From: Streptomyces sp. Ag109_O5-1
GTDB taxonomy: Bacteria; Actinomycetota; Actinomycetes; Streptomycetales; Streptomycetaceae
Assembly: GCF_003814875.1 (NCBI RefSeq)
Contig: NZ_RKQF01000001.1
Coordinates: 1-64,000 of the forward strand
Length of the DNA: 64,000 nucleotides
Reading direction: 5' to 3'
Numbering within the stretch: the first letter of the stretch is position 1; each line of letters begins with the position of its first letter. The position numbers were made by a program, and so were the translations under genes. Shown here piece by piece: positions 51,847-61,075 of this stretch. The notes below the pieces were generated by a model, which had not been told where the DNA came from, did not search any database, and saw only the letters and a list, made by a program, of their open reading frames with translations.

Positions 51847-52746
51847 ATGACCACTGACGGCTTGGTTGTCGTGACCGGTGCGACCGGTCGGCAGGGCGGC
51901 GCCACCGCACACCGCCTCCTTGCGGCCGGCAGGCCGGTGCGCGCGCTCGTACGGGACAGGACCGCGCCCGCCGCCAGATCACTTGAAACCGCCGGAGCGG
52001 AGCTTGTGTTCGGCGACTTCGACGACCCGTCGGGTCTGCCTGCCGCACTGGAGGGAGCAGCGGCACTGTTCGCCGTACCGCCAGTGGCTTTCGGCCCGGC
52101 CGGCTCCGACACTGAGCGCGAGTTCACCCGCGGCAGGACACTGATCGATGCCGCGGCCGCGGTGGGAGTCGAGCACGTCGTGTTCACGGGCATCGCGTCC
52201 ACACCGGGGCGACCGGGCGGCTCCGAGGGGAAGAAACGCATCGAGGACTACCTGCGTGAACGGATCCGGTCGGTGACCGTGCTGCGTCCGGTGCGGTTCA
52301 TGTCGAACTATCTCGGTTCGACGCCCATCGGTCTCGACGGCATAGCCCACGGCATGCACCGGCACATCTTCCCGCCGGACGAACCTGCCCAGATCATCGC
52401 GGTGGAGGACATCGCCGAGTTCGCGGCGCTGGCCTTCGATCGGCCGGACCTGTTCGCGGGACGGAGTCTGGAACTCGCCGGGGACGCCCCCACCCCGGCC
52501 GAGGCGGTCGCCGCGATCAGTGAGGCCACCGGTGCCGCGATCCGCTACGAGCAGATCACCCACGCCGAGGCAACCGCACTCAACCCCGAGATCGCCAAGG
52601 CCCGGGAGCGCTGGGCGGCCGGATCACGCTGGCATGCCGACATCGAGGCGCTGCGCATCATCCATCCCGGACTGCGTACGCTCGCGGACTGGCTCACCGA
52701 ATCCGGCGCCGTCCAACTGCGGAAGCGGCTCCTCGAAACCGCCTAG
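51847..52746 (+). CDS. NmrA-family NAD(P)-binding protein
   Basis: A 299-residue atypical SDR from ATG 51847 (GGAGGACGAC upstream). The dinucleotide motif GLVVVTGATGRQGGATAHRL is at residues 5-24, followed by GAELVFGDFDDPSGLPAALE and VEHVVFTGIASTPGRPGGSE. The Y-x3-K pair is absent, as in NmrA/QorB-like proteins, which act as redox sensors or quinone reductases. Control by the divergent TetR is likely. Confidence 0.88.
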   Translation: MTTDGLVVVTGATGRQGGATAHRLLAAGRPVRALVRDRTAPAARSLETAGAELVFGDFDDPSGLPAALEGAAALFAVPPVAFGPAGSDTEREFTRGRTLIDAAAAVGVEHVVFTGIASTPGRPGGSEGKKRIEDYLRERIRSVTVLRPVRFMSNYLGSTPIGLDGIAHGMHRHIFPPDEPAQIIAVEDIAEFAALAFDRPDLFAGRSLELAGDAPTPAEAVAAISEATGAAIRYEQITHAEATALNPEIAKARERWAAGSRWHADIEALRIIHPGLRTLADWLTESGAVQLRKRLLETA

Positions 52747-52892
52747 TACTCCAGCAGCACTCCAGCAGCAGATCGAGATCTCGCCCGCCGGAGTCCTGGA
52801 GGCTTCAGTTGGCGGTTCTGCACTCCGGCGTGGTCAAGTGCCAAGTGAAGTCGTCAAGAAGGTCAGCCAGGATGTCCCCGTAGGATCCGGGC

Positions 52893-53309
52893 ATGACCAG
52901 CAAGAGGTGGGGAGCCCTCTACGCGCTGTGCTTCGCTGTCGCGCTCGGCTGGGGGGCGACCGGGCTTGTCGAGGGCGGGTGCGACTGGCATAACGACGGC
53001 CAACGTAGCGCGTGCGGGGTGCCGGACGGCTACGGTTGGTACGCCGCCGTCTTCATCGTCGCGGCCCTTTCGTTCCCTCCGCTGTGCTGGACGGTGATCC
53101 GTACCGACGACTGGCGACCGTCTTTGGGGATCTCTGTCGGTGCTGCCATTGCCTTGGCGATCACCCTGTTCACGGGAGTCACCCGAGGATTCTTGATTCT
53201 GGCGGCAGTCGAGGCAGCCATCGCCGTGGGGGTGCCGTTGATTCTCAGGAGGGTCGGGCGCACGAAGGCCCGGGCGAAGAAGATGAGCAGGACCTCCACG
53301 CCGACTTGA
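52893..53309 (+). CDS. Small integral membrane protein
   Basis: A 138-residue protein from ATG 52893 (MTSKRWGALYALCFAVALGW). Four hydrophobic segments are visible (about 8-24, 47-66, 78-95, 98-117). The loop between the first two contains CDWHNDGQRSACGVPDGYGW, two Cys that could form an extracellular disulfide. The C-terminal tail is basic and cytoplasmic. Family unknown; no ribosome site is obvious. Confidence 0.6.
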   Translation: MTSKRWGALYALCFAVALGWGATGLVEGGCDWHNDGQRSACGVPDGYGWYAAVFIVAALSFPPLCWTVIRTDDWRPSLGISVGAAIALAITLFTGVTRGFLILAAVEAAIAVGVPLILRRVGRTKARAKKMSRTSTPT

Positions 53310-53408
53310 ACACTCGCAGTCGCCGGCCAGAGCGCCCGGAGTCGGGTGGGGACGCAGGTTTGGTGCGGCCACCGGTGATCATCGGCGTGCGAAGACTGAA
53401 GATCATCG

Positions 53409-54190
53409 GTGGCGGCGGCTCACAGCGTAGAACCTGCCCGCCGGCAGGAGGTGTTCGCGATCCTGCTGGGCCGGGTAGCGGGCCGCTTCACCCGGGTTGG
53501 ACCACGGCGTCGGGTGAGCGGCTTGGTGCTGGGGCTGCTGTCGGACCTGGCGCGCAAGAACTGCGGGTCGTCGATCGCCGAGTGGGCCGGGGAGGCCGCC
53601 CCGGACGGCATGCAGTACCTGCTCGGCCGTGCCAAGTGGGATGCCGATCGGGTGCGTGACGACGTGCGTGAGTGCGTACTGGAGCACGTGCGTGACGCGG
53701 ATGCGGTGTTGGTGGTCGATGAGTTCGGGGGCGTGAAGAAGGGCACGCACAGTGTCGGGGTCCAGCGCCAGTGCACCGGCACTGCCGGGAGGGTCGAGAA
53801 CGCGCAGGTCGCCGTCTACCTGGTCTACGCAGGTGCCCGTGGGCACGCGGCGGTGGACCGTGAGTCATACATCCCGCGCTCGTGGACGTGCGATGGGGAC
53901 CGCCGCCGGGCGGCGGGACTGGGCGAGGGCATCGTCTTCGCGACCCAACCGGAGCCGGCTGCCCGGGTGATCGACCGATTCCTGGACGCCGGGCAGGGCG
54001 TGGGCCGGGTCGCGGGGGACGAGGTCTACGGCGATCTGCGGTCCGCGCTGGAAGAGCGCCAGGTCGGCTATGTGCCCGCCGTCGCCTCCTCGGCTGAAGT
54101 CGCCGCCGGTACGGGGAAGTTCCGTGCGGACGGAATTCACAGCCGCCGGTGGGCCGCCTCCGCCTCAGCCGCTGTCGCCGCCAGTGGTGT
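53409..54190 (+). pseudogene. IS701-family transposase, C-terminally truncated
   Basis: From GTG 53409: VEPARRQEVFAILLGRVAGR, SIAEWAGEAAPDGMQYLLGR, DADAVLVVDEFGGVKKGTHS with the first DDE Asp, VGVQRQCTGTAGRVENAQVA and AGDEVYGDLRSALEERQVGY with the second. The reading loses IS701 character after FRADGIHSRR (about 54145). The usual C-terminal third with the catalytic Glu is not visible. A different frame near 54185-54288 reads TGWGVWRRTRFRTEWVAART, perhaps from another lost gene. Confidence 0.78.
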
Positions 54191-54418
54191 TGAACACGAC
54201 GACGGGCTGGGGCGTTTGGCGGCGGACCAGGTTCCGGACCGAGTGGGTGGCGGCCAGGACCGGCGAACGCGCGGCACCTCAACTGTGAGCATCCACACCA
54301 CCTTCACCATTGCGCAGCCCGACCCGACCCGGCAGAGTGTTCCAACTGACGGACTTTGCAACCGAGTTGTCTGCATCTGCTGTGACAGGTCGGCACGGAC
54401 GAGCCGAAAGGGAAGAAC

Positions 54419-55084
54419 GTGAGTCGGAACCCGGTCAGGGGGCTGGCAGTGGTCTCGGCCACGGCGGTGACCGCTGTCGGAAGCGTCGTCGGAGTCGCCT
54501 CGGCCGACACCGCGCGACCGCACGAAGCGGAGGCCACGGCACCCGATGCGACGCTGCTCGCGGACATACCGGTCGGCCAGCAGGCCCAGGTGCAGACCGT
54601 CTCCCTCAAGCAGCAGGCCGACAGCCAGGCCGTCGCCGCCGACGCGGGCGCCCGCAAGGACGCGGAGGAAGCCGCTCGCAAGGCCGCCGCCAAGACGGCG
54701 ACCGAGAAGAAGGCAGCGGCCGAGAAGGCCAAGCAGAAGGCCGGAACCACCGCCTCCCAGGACGCCTCCGGATTCCCGGTGCAGAGCACCTACACGGTCG
54801 CGCAGATCCAGGCGATAGCGCGGCAGATGATGGCGGCCGACCAGTACCAGTGCTTCAGCAACATCGTGGAGCACGAGTCCACCTGGAACTACCACGCGGT
54901 CAATCCCTCCTCCGGCGCCTACGGCCTCGTCCAGGCTCTGCCCGGGTCCAAAATGGCCTCCGCCGGTGCCGACTGGCAGACCAACCCGGCCACCCAGATC
55001 AAATGGGGCCTCGGCTACATGAACTCCGTCTACGGCAGCCCCTGCCAGGCCTGGGCCTTCTGGCAGGTCCACCACGCCTACTGA
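54419..55084 (+). CDS. Secreted lytic transglycosylase-like (SLT fold) protein
   Basis: A 221-residue protein from GTG 54419 (GGGAAGAAC upstream). Residues 8-30 are a signal peptide (LAVVSATAVTAVGSVVGVAS, cleaved near ASA). Residues 65-110 form an Ala/Lys/Glu-rich helix or coiled coil (AGARKDAEEAARKAAAKTAT). The C-terminal 95 residues are a small SLT/lysozyme-like fold: NIVEHESTWNYHAVNPSSGA with catalytic Glu, YGLVQALPGSKMASAGADWQ, CQAWAFWQVHHAY. Such proteins cut peptidoglycan in spores or hyphae. The 54291-54418 leader holds no riboswitch I could identify. Confidence 0.85.
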   Translation: MSRNPVRGLAVVSATAVTAVGSVVGVASADTARPHEAEATAPDATLLADIPVGQQAQVQTVSLKQQADSQAVAADAGARKDAEEAARKAAAKTATEKKAAAEKAKQKAGTTASQDASGFPVQSTYTVAQIQAIARQMMAADQYQCFSNIVEHESTWNYHAVNPSSGAYGLVQALPGSKMASAGADWQTNPATQIKWGLGYMNSVYGSPCQAWAFWQVHHAY

Positions 55085-55235
55085 CAGGTCCGTCCGCCGT
55101 TGCCGGCTTCCGGCGCTTCCCGGCGGAGGGCTGGAGCCGGCTGCGGGCCGCGCACCCCGTCGGGTCGCTGTTCTTTGACGGTCATGCTCCGTACGGGGTC
55201 ACCCGGTAGCGCCGACAGCCCTACGCTGCTGTGTC

Positions 55236-56228
55236 ATGCAGGAGACGCGCCTGGACATCGCCCGGATCCGGGCGGTTCGCCGGCTCATCGACCCGATTTT
55301 TCTCGACAGTCCGCTGTACCGCTGCGAAGCCCTGGAACCGGACCTCGGGTGCACGCTGAGCATCAAGCTCGAAACGGCCAACCCGGTCCGCTGCTTCAAA
55401 GCCCGCGGCACCGAGGTCGTCACGAGCCTGCTCGCCGGCGATGGCCCGCGATCCGTGGTGTGTGCCAGCGCGGGCAACCTCGGCCAGGCCCTCGCCTGGT
55501 CCGGTCGCCGCCGGGGGCTGGACGTCACCGTCGTGGCGTCCCGCTTCGCGACCGCGGCCAAACTCGATCGCATCCGTGCACTGGACGCCAGGCTGGAACT
55601 GGTGGACGGCGACCACGAGATGGCGCGCGAGCGGGCCGCGGACATCGCGCTCCGCGACGGCATCCGGCTGGTCGAGGACAGCCTGGACATCGAGACCTGC
55701 GAGGGCGCGGCGACCATCGGCCTGGAACTGGTGGCAGCCACGCCGTCGTTCGACGCCGTCCTGATCGCCCTCGGCGGCGGGGCGCTGGCCACCGGCGTGG
55801 GGCATGTGGTGAAGGCCATGGCGCCCGAGGCCGAGGTGATCTGCGTCCAGCCGCTGGGTGCGCCGGCGATGACACACTCGTGGCACAGGCGGCGTGTCGT
55901 CACCACCGACTCGACCGACACCATCGCTGACGGTGTCGCCGGCCGGCGTCCCATCCCGGCCGTCCTGGACGACCTTCTCCTGGTCGCCGACGACGCGGTC
56001 CTGGTCCAGGAGACGTCGATCATCGCCGGTATGCGGATGCTCCTCGACCACGCCGGCCTCGTCGTCGAACCGTCGGCCGCGCTCGGAGTCGCAGCGGTCC
56101 TCGAAGACCGCGACCGCTTCGCCGGCCGGCACGTGGTCACCATCGTGTGCGGCAGCAACGTCGACATGGACGCCTATCACCGCTGGGTCGGTGCGACTCC
56201 CCTTCCCCGGTCCTGGTCGCCGTCGTAG
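55236..56228 (+). CDS. PLP-dependent threonine/serine dehydratase-family enzyme
   Basis: A 330-residue fold-type II PLP enzyme from ATG 55236. The PLP Lys is in NPVRCFKARGTEVVTSLLAG; SVVCASAGNLGQALAWSGRR is the substrate loop, LIALGGGALATGVGHV the phosphate-binding Gly loop, and VTIVCGSNVDMDAYHRW the C-terminal end. FKARG and the short length match catabolic threonine/serine dehydratases or serine racemases without an ACT domain. It is monocistronic. Confidence 0.88.
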   Translation: MQETRLDIARIRAVRRLIDPIFLDSPLYRCEALEPDLGCTLSIKLETANPVRCFKARGTEVVTSLLAGDGPRSVVCASAGNLGQALAWSGRRRGLDVTVVASRFATAAKLDRIRALDARLELVDGDHEMARERAADIALRDGIRLVEDSLDIETCEGAATIGLELVAATPSFDAVLIALGGGALATGVGHVVKAMAPEAEVICVQPLGAPAMTHSWHRRRVVTTDSTDTIADGVAGRRPIPAVLDDLLLVADDAVLVQETSIIAGMRMLLDHAGLVVEPSAALGVAAVLEDRDRFAGRHVVTIVCGSNVDMDAYHRWVGATPLPRSWSPS

Positions 56229-56440
56229 GACGGCGTCCGAAGCCGCCCGGTCGCCCGTCGTCGGCAGGGGCGCGCGCCGTCTCACCGGGGTCCCGGCGCG
56301 CCTCCCCGTCGGCGTCGGGTCCGGTTCCGGCTGCCGTCCGTCATGCGCCTGGCGGTCCATTTCTGGCGGGGCGGCCGGGTCTCCCGCAGCGTGGAGGCGT
56401 GCGGCCTGGCTGCGCGGGAGCCGTCGGAGAGGTGGGACAC

Positions 56441-56884
56441 ATGGACAGGGATGCCTCCGTGCCGAGGGTCGTGGTCGGCGTGGACGGATCGCCGGCCTCG
56501 TACGCCGCCCTGCGCTGGGCCGTGCGCTACGCCGGGCTCCTCGGCGGCAGCGTCGAGGCGATCGCCGCCTGGGAGTTGCAGGGGCTGCAGAACTGGTCCG
56601 GGCCCGCCGTCGACATGGACGTCGACGAGGACGACGCCCGGGAGCGGATGCGGCAGGAACTGACCGACGTACTGGGGCCGGAGGCGGCCGGCTCGGTCGA
56701 CTCGCATGTGGTGCACGGCAACGCCGCGGACATTCTGCTGAGGGCCGCGCAGGGCGCCGAGGTGGTCGTCGTCGGCAGCAAGGGGCGGGGCGGGTTCACC
56801 CGGGCGCTGCTCGGGTCCGTGAGCCAGCATGTGTCCCAGCACGCCCCCTGCCCGGTCGTGATCGTGCGCTCCGGAACGTCCTGA
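56441..56884 (+). CDS. Universal stress protein (UspA domain)
   Basis: A 147-residue protein from ATG 56441 (GGAGAGG upstream). A single Usp domain: PRVVVGVDGSPASYAALRWA at the front and EVVVVGSKGRGGFTRALLGS, VSQHVSQHAPCPVVIVRSG at the end, the G-x2-G-x9-G-S ATP-binding type. These ATP-binding proteins respond to hypoxia or starvation in actinomycetes. It converges on the sugar operon end. Confidence 0.9.
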   Translation: MDRDASVPRVVVGVDGSPASYAALRWAVRYAGLLGGSVEAIAAWELQGLQNWSGPAVDMDVDEDDARERMRQELTDVLGPEAAGSVDSHVVHGNAADILLRAAQGAEVVVVGSKGRGGFTRALLGSVSQHVSQHAPCPVVIVRSGTS

Positions 56885-56933
56885 CGCGGCGGCCCCGCGG
56901 CCGGGCAGCGGACCGCCGCTCGCCGGGTGACGG

Positions 56934-57956
56934 CTACTGGTTGCTGAACGCGGCGTCGAAGGACGCCTTCGGGGTGGGCCAGAGCAGCGATCGTACGAAG
57001 GTGACCGCTTCGGCGGCGCCGTGGAGGCGGTCCATGCCGGCATCCTCCCATTCGATGGAGATGGGGCCGGCGTAGCCGATGGACTCCAGGGCGCGGAAGG
57101 CGTCCTCCCAGGGGACGTCGCCGTGGCCGGTGGAGACGAAGTCCCAGCCCCGGCGCGGGTCGCCCCACGGCTGGTGGGAGCCGAGGACGCCGGCCCGGCC
57201 GTTGCGGGGGCGCAGGCGGGTGTCCTTGCAGTCGACGTGGTAGATGCGGTCCTTGAAGTCGGTGATGAACCCGACCGGGTCGATGTTCTGCCACATCATG
57301 TGGCTGGGGTCCCAGTTGAAGCCGAAGGCCTCCCGGTGGCCGATCGCCTCCAGTGCGCGGATGCTGGTCCAGTAGTCGTAGGCGATCTCGCCGGGGTGGA
57401 CCTCGTGGGCGAAGCGCACGCCCTCGGCGTCGAACACGTCGAGGATCGGGTTCCAGCGGGTGGCGAAGTCCTCGTAGCCCGCGTCGATGACGGAGGCGGG
57501 GACCGGCGGGAACATGGCGACGTAGGGCCAGATGGAGGAGCCGGTGAAGCCGACCACGGTGTCCACGCCGAGTTTGCGGGCCACCCGCGCGGAGCGCTTC
57601 ATGTCCTCGGCGGCGCGCCGCCGGACGCCCTCCGCGTCGCCGTCGCCCCATACGTACGGGCGCAGGATCGCCTGGTGGCGGAAGTCGATCGGGGCGTCGC
57701 AGACCGCCTGTCCGGCCAGGTGGTTGGAGATGGCGTGGACCTTGAGGCCGTGCCGGTCAAGGATCTCCAGACGTGATGCCGCGTAGGCGTCGTCCTCGTC
57801 GGCGCGCTTCAGGTCGAGGTGGTCTCCCGATGCGGCGATCTCCAGGCCGTCGTACCCCCACTGCGCGGCGAGACGGGCGACCTCCTCGAAGGGGAGGTCG
57901 GCCCACTGTCCGGTGAACAGGGTGACGGGGTGGGTGGCTTCGATGGATTCGCTCAT
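56934..57956 (-). CDS. Sugar phosphate isomerase/epimerase-family TIM-barrel protein (1 of 2)
   Basis: A 340-residue xylose-isomerase-like barrel, last gene of the operon; its ATG overlaps the upstream stop (ATGA). Metal-ligand positions are visible in VRFAHEVHPGEIAYDYWTSI (Glu), FGFNWDPSHMMWQNIDPVGF (Asp, His), IYHVDCKDTRLRPRNGR (His, Asp) and GPISIEWEDAGMDR (Glu). Proteins of this type beside Gfo/Idh/MocA dehydrogenases act as epimerases, dehydratases or beta-eliminases on keto-sugars, for example in inositol, levoglucosan and glycoside breakdown. The substrate here is unknown. Confidence 0.87.
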   Translation of the reverse strand: MSESIEATHPVTLFTGQWADLPFEEVARLAAQWGYDGLEIAASGDHLDLKRADEDDAYAASRLEILDRHGLKVHAISNHLAGQAVCDAPIDFRHQAILRPYVWGDGDAEGVRRRAAEDMKRSARVARKLGVDTVVGFTGSSIWPYVAMFPPVPASVIDAGYEDFATRWNPILDVFDAEGVRFAHEVHPGEIAYDYWTSIRALEAIGHREAFGFNWDPSHMMWQNIDPVGFITDFKDRIYHVDCKDTRLRPRNGRAGVLGSHQPWGDPRRGWDFVSTGHGDVPWEDAFRALESIGYAGPISIEWEDAGMDRLHGAAEAVTFVRSLLWPTPKASFDAAFSNQ

Positions 57957-59068
57957 GTGCGGTCCTCCGTCTCGGGTGAAGTCTCGGGTGCGGTCTCGAT
58001 CCAGGCGCCGTGCTGCGCGGCGGAGGCCAGTACGGCCTCGGTGAGCCGTGCGGCGCGCAGTCCGTCGGCGAACGTCGGCATCCCCTCGGGGCGTCCGCCC
58101 TGTACGGCGCTGTAGACGTCGGTGACGAACGCCGTGAACGCGTCCTGGTATCCCAGGGCGTGTCCGGGTGGCAGGACCGACATACGGGCGGAGTCGGGGG
58201 CGGCGGTCGCGGGGTCACGCAGGAGCAGGTGCGATCCTTCGCGCCTGCCGATCCACAGTTCCTCGGGGCGTTCCTGTTCGAAGCGGGCGCTCTGGCGGGT
58301 GCCGTGGAGTTCCAGGGTGAGGCTGTTCTTGCGGCCGGGGGCGAGTTGGCTGACGAGCAGGGTGCCCAGTGCTCCGTTGCCGAGTTCCACGAGGAGTGCG
58401 GCCGTGTCCTCGTTGGTGACCTCGGTGTCGGCGCGGCGGCCGAAGACGGTCCGGGTGCGGGCGGTGAGACGGTGGATGCGCTGTCCGGACACGAACTCCA
58501 CGAGGTCGCACAGGTGGGAGCCGATGTCGGCGAAGGCGCGGGAGGCGCCGCCGGCTTCGGGGTCGGCGCGCCAGTTGGTGTCGTCGGGGTCGAGGAGCCA
58601 GTCCTGGAGGTAGGCGGCGTCCAGGGTGAGGACGGTGCCGAGTTCTCCCTCCGCGACGAAGGCGCGGGCCTGGCGTGCCATCGGGTGGTAGCGGTAGACG
58701 AAGGGGACCGCCGCCACCCGGTCGGCCTCCCGTGCGGCACGGACCAGGTGTTCGGCGTCGGCCGCGGTGGTCGCCAGGGGTTTCTCGCAGATGACATGGG
58801 CGCCGGCGGCCAGCGCCGCGAGCGTGTGTTCGGTGTGCAGGCGGTTGGGGCTGCAGACGTGGACGATGTCGAGGTCGCCGGCCGTGGTCAGGCTGTGGGC
58901 GTCCGGTTCGGAGCGTTCGACGCCGAGGTCGCGTGCGGCCTGCGCACCGCGTTCCGGCGTCGAGCTCGCGAGGGCGGCCGGATGACCGCGGGCGGCCCGG
59001 CTCGCACGGGTGTGTACGGCGGCCATGAAGCCGCCGCCGATGAATCCGGCGCGCAGGGGGCCGGTCAC
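57953..59068 (-). CDS. Gfo/Idh/MocA-family oxidoreductase (1 of 2)
   Basis: A 371-residue protein. The GTG start at 59068 overlaps the stop of the previous gene (GTGA). Rossmann motif: LRAGFIGGGFMAAVHTRASR. The catalytic-site motif is HVICEKPLATTAADAEHLVR, and the C-terminal domain has RAFADIGSHLCDLVEFVSGQ with the conserved Asp/His pair. It oxidises or reduces a sugar carbon with NAD(P). Four-base overlaps on both sides show tight translational coupling in the operon. Confidence 0.9.
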   Translation of the reverse strand: MTGPLRAGFIGGGFMAAVHTRASRAARGHPAALASSTPERGAQAARDLGVERSEPDAHSLTTAGDLDIVHVCSPNRLHTEHTLAALAAGAHVICEKPLATTAADAEHLVRAAREADRVAAVPFVYRYHPMARQARAFVAEGELGTVLTLDAAYLQDWLLDPDDTNWRADPEAGGASRAFADIGSHLCDLVEFVSGQRIHRLTARTRTVFGRRADTEVTNEDTAALLVELGNGALGTLLVSQLAPGRKNSLTLELHGTRQSARFEQERPEELWIGRREGSHLLLRDPATAAPDSARMSVLPPGHALGYQDAFTAFVTDVYSAVQGGRPEGMPTFADGLRAARLTEAVLASAAQHGAWIETAPETSPETEDRT

Positions 59069-60183
59069 AGGGTGGCTCCGTAGGGGTCCCGGTCCTCGGG
59101 GACGAGCAGCGTCTCGGGGGCGGCGCTGGTGACGTGGACGGTCTCGCCGGAGGTGACGGCCTCGTCGATGGACATCATGGTGTCCAGGACGTGGTAGCCG
59201 AGGTCTCCGGTGGCGATGTGCGGCTGTCCGCCGCGGATGGCCCGTGCCATGTCCAGGACGCCGAGGCCGCGGCCGGCCTCCGTGCCGACGGGTGTGACGG
59301 TCTCCCACTCCGGGTCCCGGCCCTGCCCCGGCACACGGGTGATCCTGACGTCGCCGGCGAAGGTGTTCGGGTCGGGCAGGACCAGGGTGCCCTCGCTGCC
59401 GGTGATCTCGACGAATCCGGTGCGGGTGAGCGGGGAGTCGAAGCTGAACACGCTCTGGCCGACCCCGCCGCCCGTGAACTGCATGAGCGCGGAGACGTGG
59501 GTGGGTACGGCCACGGTGAACTCGGTGCCCGCCCGGTCACCGCTGCGTACCGTACGGACCGCGCGGGAGGTCGAGCCGAGCGCGGCCACTCGGGCGACGG
59601 AGCCGAACAGGCAGACCAGGGTGGTGAGGTAGTAGGGCCCCATGTCGAAGAGGGGGCCGGCGCCCCTCGCGAACAGGAACTCGGGGTTGGGGTGCCACAG
59701 GTCGGGTCCGGCGTACTGCATGACGGTCTGCGCGGACAGCGGGGTGCCGATGTCACCGCGGGCGATCGCCCTCAGGGCCGTCTGGAGGCCGGGGCCGAGA
59801 ATCGTGTCGGGGGCGACGCCGATCCGCAGGCCGGCCGCGGCCGCCTGGTCGAGCAGGGCCCGGGCGTCGGCCCGGTCGACGGCGATGGGCTTCTCGGACC
59901 AGACGTGCTTACCCGCGGCGAGGATCGCCGAGCTGACCTCCACGTGGACGGCGGGGACGGTCAGGTTGACGACGATGTCGACGTCCGGGTGGGCGAGGAC
60001 GTCCGCCGCGGTTCCCCACTCCTCGACGCCGTACTTGCGGGCCTGGGTCTCGGCCCGCGCGGTGTCGAGGTCTCCCACGACGGCCACGTGCACGTCGGGG
60101 AACCGGGTGAGGTTGGTCAGGTACTGGTCGCTGATGTTGCCGGCGCCGATGAGGCCGACGCCGACCGGGTTCCGTGCCGTCAT
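59065..60183 (-). CDS. Gfo/Idh/MocA-family oxidoreductase (2 of 2)
   Basis: A 372-residue protein from ATG 60183, which overlaps the preceding stop (TGATG). Rossmann motif: VGVGLIGAGNISDQYLTNLT. Active site: GKHVWSEKPIAVDRADARAL; GAGPLFDMGPYYLTTLVCLF carries the Asp/Tyr-Tyr pattern of a subgroup that differs from its neighbour (Asp-Met-Gly-Pro-Tyr versus Asp-Ile-Gly-Ser-His). Two dehydrogenases of different subgroups in one operon suggest successive oxidation and reduction steps on the same sugar ring. Confidence 0.9.
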   Translation of the reverse strand: MTARNPVGVGLIGAGNISDQYLTNLTRFPDVHVAVVGDLDTARAETQARKYGVEEWGTAADVLAHPDVDIVVNLTVPAVHVEVSSAILAAGKHVWSEKPIAVDRADARALLDQAAAAGLRIGVAPDTILGPGLQTALRAIARGDIGTPLSAQTVMQYAGPDLWHPNPEFLFARGAGPLFDMGPYYLTTLVCLFGSVARVAALGSTSRAVRTVRSGDRAGTEFTVAVPTHVSALMQFTGGGVGQSVFSFDSPLTRTGFVEITGSEGTLVLPDPNTFAGDVRITRVPGQGRDPEWETVTPVGTEAGRGLGVLDMARAIRGGQPHIATGDLGYHVLDTMMSIDEAVTSGETVHVTSAAPETLLVPEDRDPYGATL

Positions 60184-60980
60184 CAGACGATGCCCTTCCC
60201 GTTGAGATAGGACACGCCCGCCGCGATGCCCTCGAAGATGTCACCGTCGTAGTGGTCGAACTCGATGATCGCGTACTCGGCGTACCGGGCCGCGTCCAGC
60301 GAGGCGTCCAGCCGGATCTGCCCCCGGCCCGCCGCGACCTGGCCGGTGTCGGCCGGGTCGAAGGGGGCGCCCGAGGTGAACGGGTCGTCGATGACGGCAC
60401 CGTCCTTGATGTGCAGGGCGCGCACCCGCGAGCCCAGCCGGTCCAGCAGGGAGACGACGTCGTAGCCGCCCGCCGAGGCCCAGAACAGGTCGACCTCCAG
60501 GGCGACTTCCGGGTTCAGCAGGCCGGCGAAGCAGTCGAAGGCGTTGACGCCGGCGACGGTGTGGACGAACTCCTGCGAATGGTTGTGGTAGCCGACCCGC
60601 AGCCCGTGGTCGGCCGCGCGCTCCGCCGCCTGGTTCAGCAGGGTGGCGGTGCGGGTGATCTCCTCTTCGTCGGCCCACCGGGACGCGGGCACGAACGGGT
60701 CGAAGAGGATCTCCACGCCCAGCCGACGGGCGGCCCTGAACGTCTCGTCCAGGGCGGCTGCGGATGCTCCGTCCGCCGTCAGGAAGCCGGCGTGTCCGGT
60801 GCGCGCGGACAGGCCGTGCCTGCTGAGTGCGTCGGCGAGTTCGTCGGCGCGGTGCACGAAGTCGAAGGCCTCGACGTTGCTCAGTCCCAGCGCGGCCAGG
60901 CGAGCGAGGGTCGCGTCTTCGTCGGCCTCCAGAGCCTTGCGTACGGAGTAGAGCTGAACCGACATCTGTGGTGTCGACAT
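60183..60980 (-). CDS. Sugar phosphate isomerase/epimerase-family TIM-barrel protein (2 of 2)
   Basis: A 265-residue barrel, first gene of the operon. Features: MSVQLYSVRKALEADEDATL at the front, RVGYHNHSQEFVHTVAGVNA (His), VALEVDLFWASAGGYDVVSL (Glu, Asp), VRALHIKDGAVIDDPF (His, Asp) and YAIIEFDHYDGDIF (Glu). The Y-H-N-H and E-x-D-x-F/Y-W pattern is typical of the IolE/IolI and keto-sugar eliminase relatives. It is divergent from a TetR gene that probably represses the whole operon. Confidence 0.87.
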   Translation of the reverse strand: MSTPQMSVQLYSVRKALEADEDATLARLAALGLSNVEAFDFVHRADELADALSRHGLSARTGHAGFLTADGASAAALDETFRAARRLGVEILFDPFVPASRWADEEEITRTATLLNQAAERAADHGLRVGYHNHSQEFVHTVAGVNAFDCFAGLLNPEVALEVDLFWASAGGYDVVSLLDRLGSRVRALHIKDGAVIDDPFTSGAPFDPADTGQVAAGRGQIRLDASLDAARYAEYAIIEFDHYDGDIFEGIAAGVSYLNGKGIV

Positions 60981-61032
60981 GAGGGACTCCTCTCGGTCGG
61001 ACGGCCGATGGCCCGGCGCCGGAAAACAGAAT

Positions 61033-61050
61033 ACCGACAGGGGTGACGGT
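61033..61050. promoter_or_regulatory. Candidate TetR operator of the sugar operon
   Basis: ACCGACAGGGGTGACGGT has ACCG/CGGT outer arms and lies in the 95-base gap between the divergent operon and tetR starts, in a locally AT-rich patch. The symmetry is imperfect, so confidence is limited. Confidence 0.35.
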
Positions 61051-61075
61051 TTCTAGAGGTGGTTAGCATCTTCGT

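Noticed and set aside
54291..54418. c-di-AMP (ydaO) riboswitch before the SLT-domain gene
   Set aside because: Such leaders are frequent before wall hydrolases in Streptomyces, but the conserved core was not recognisable in these 128 bases.
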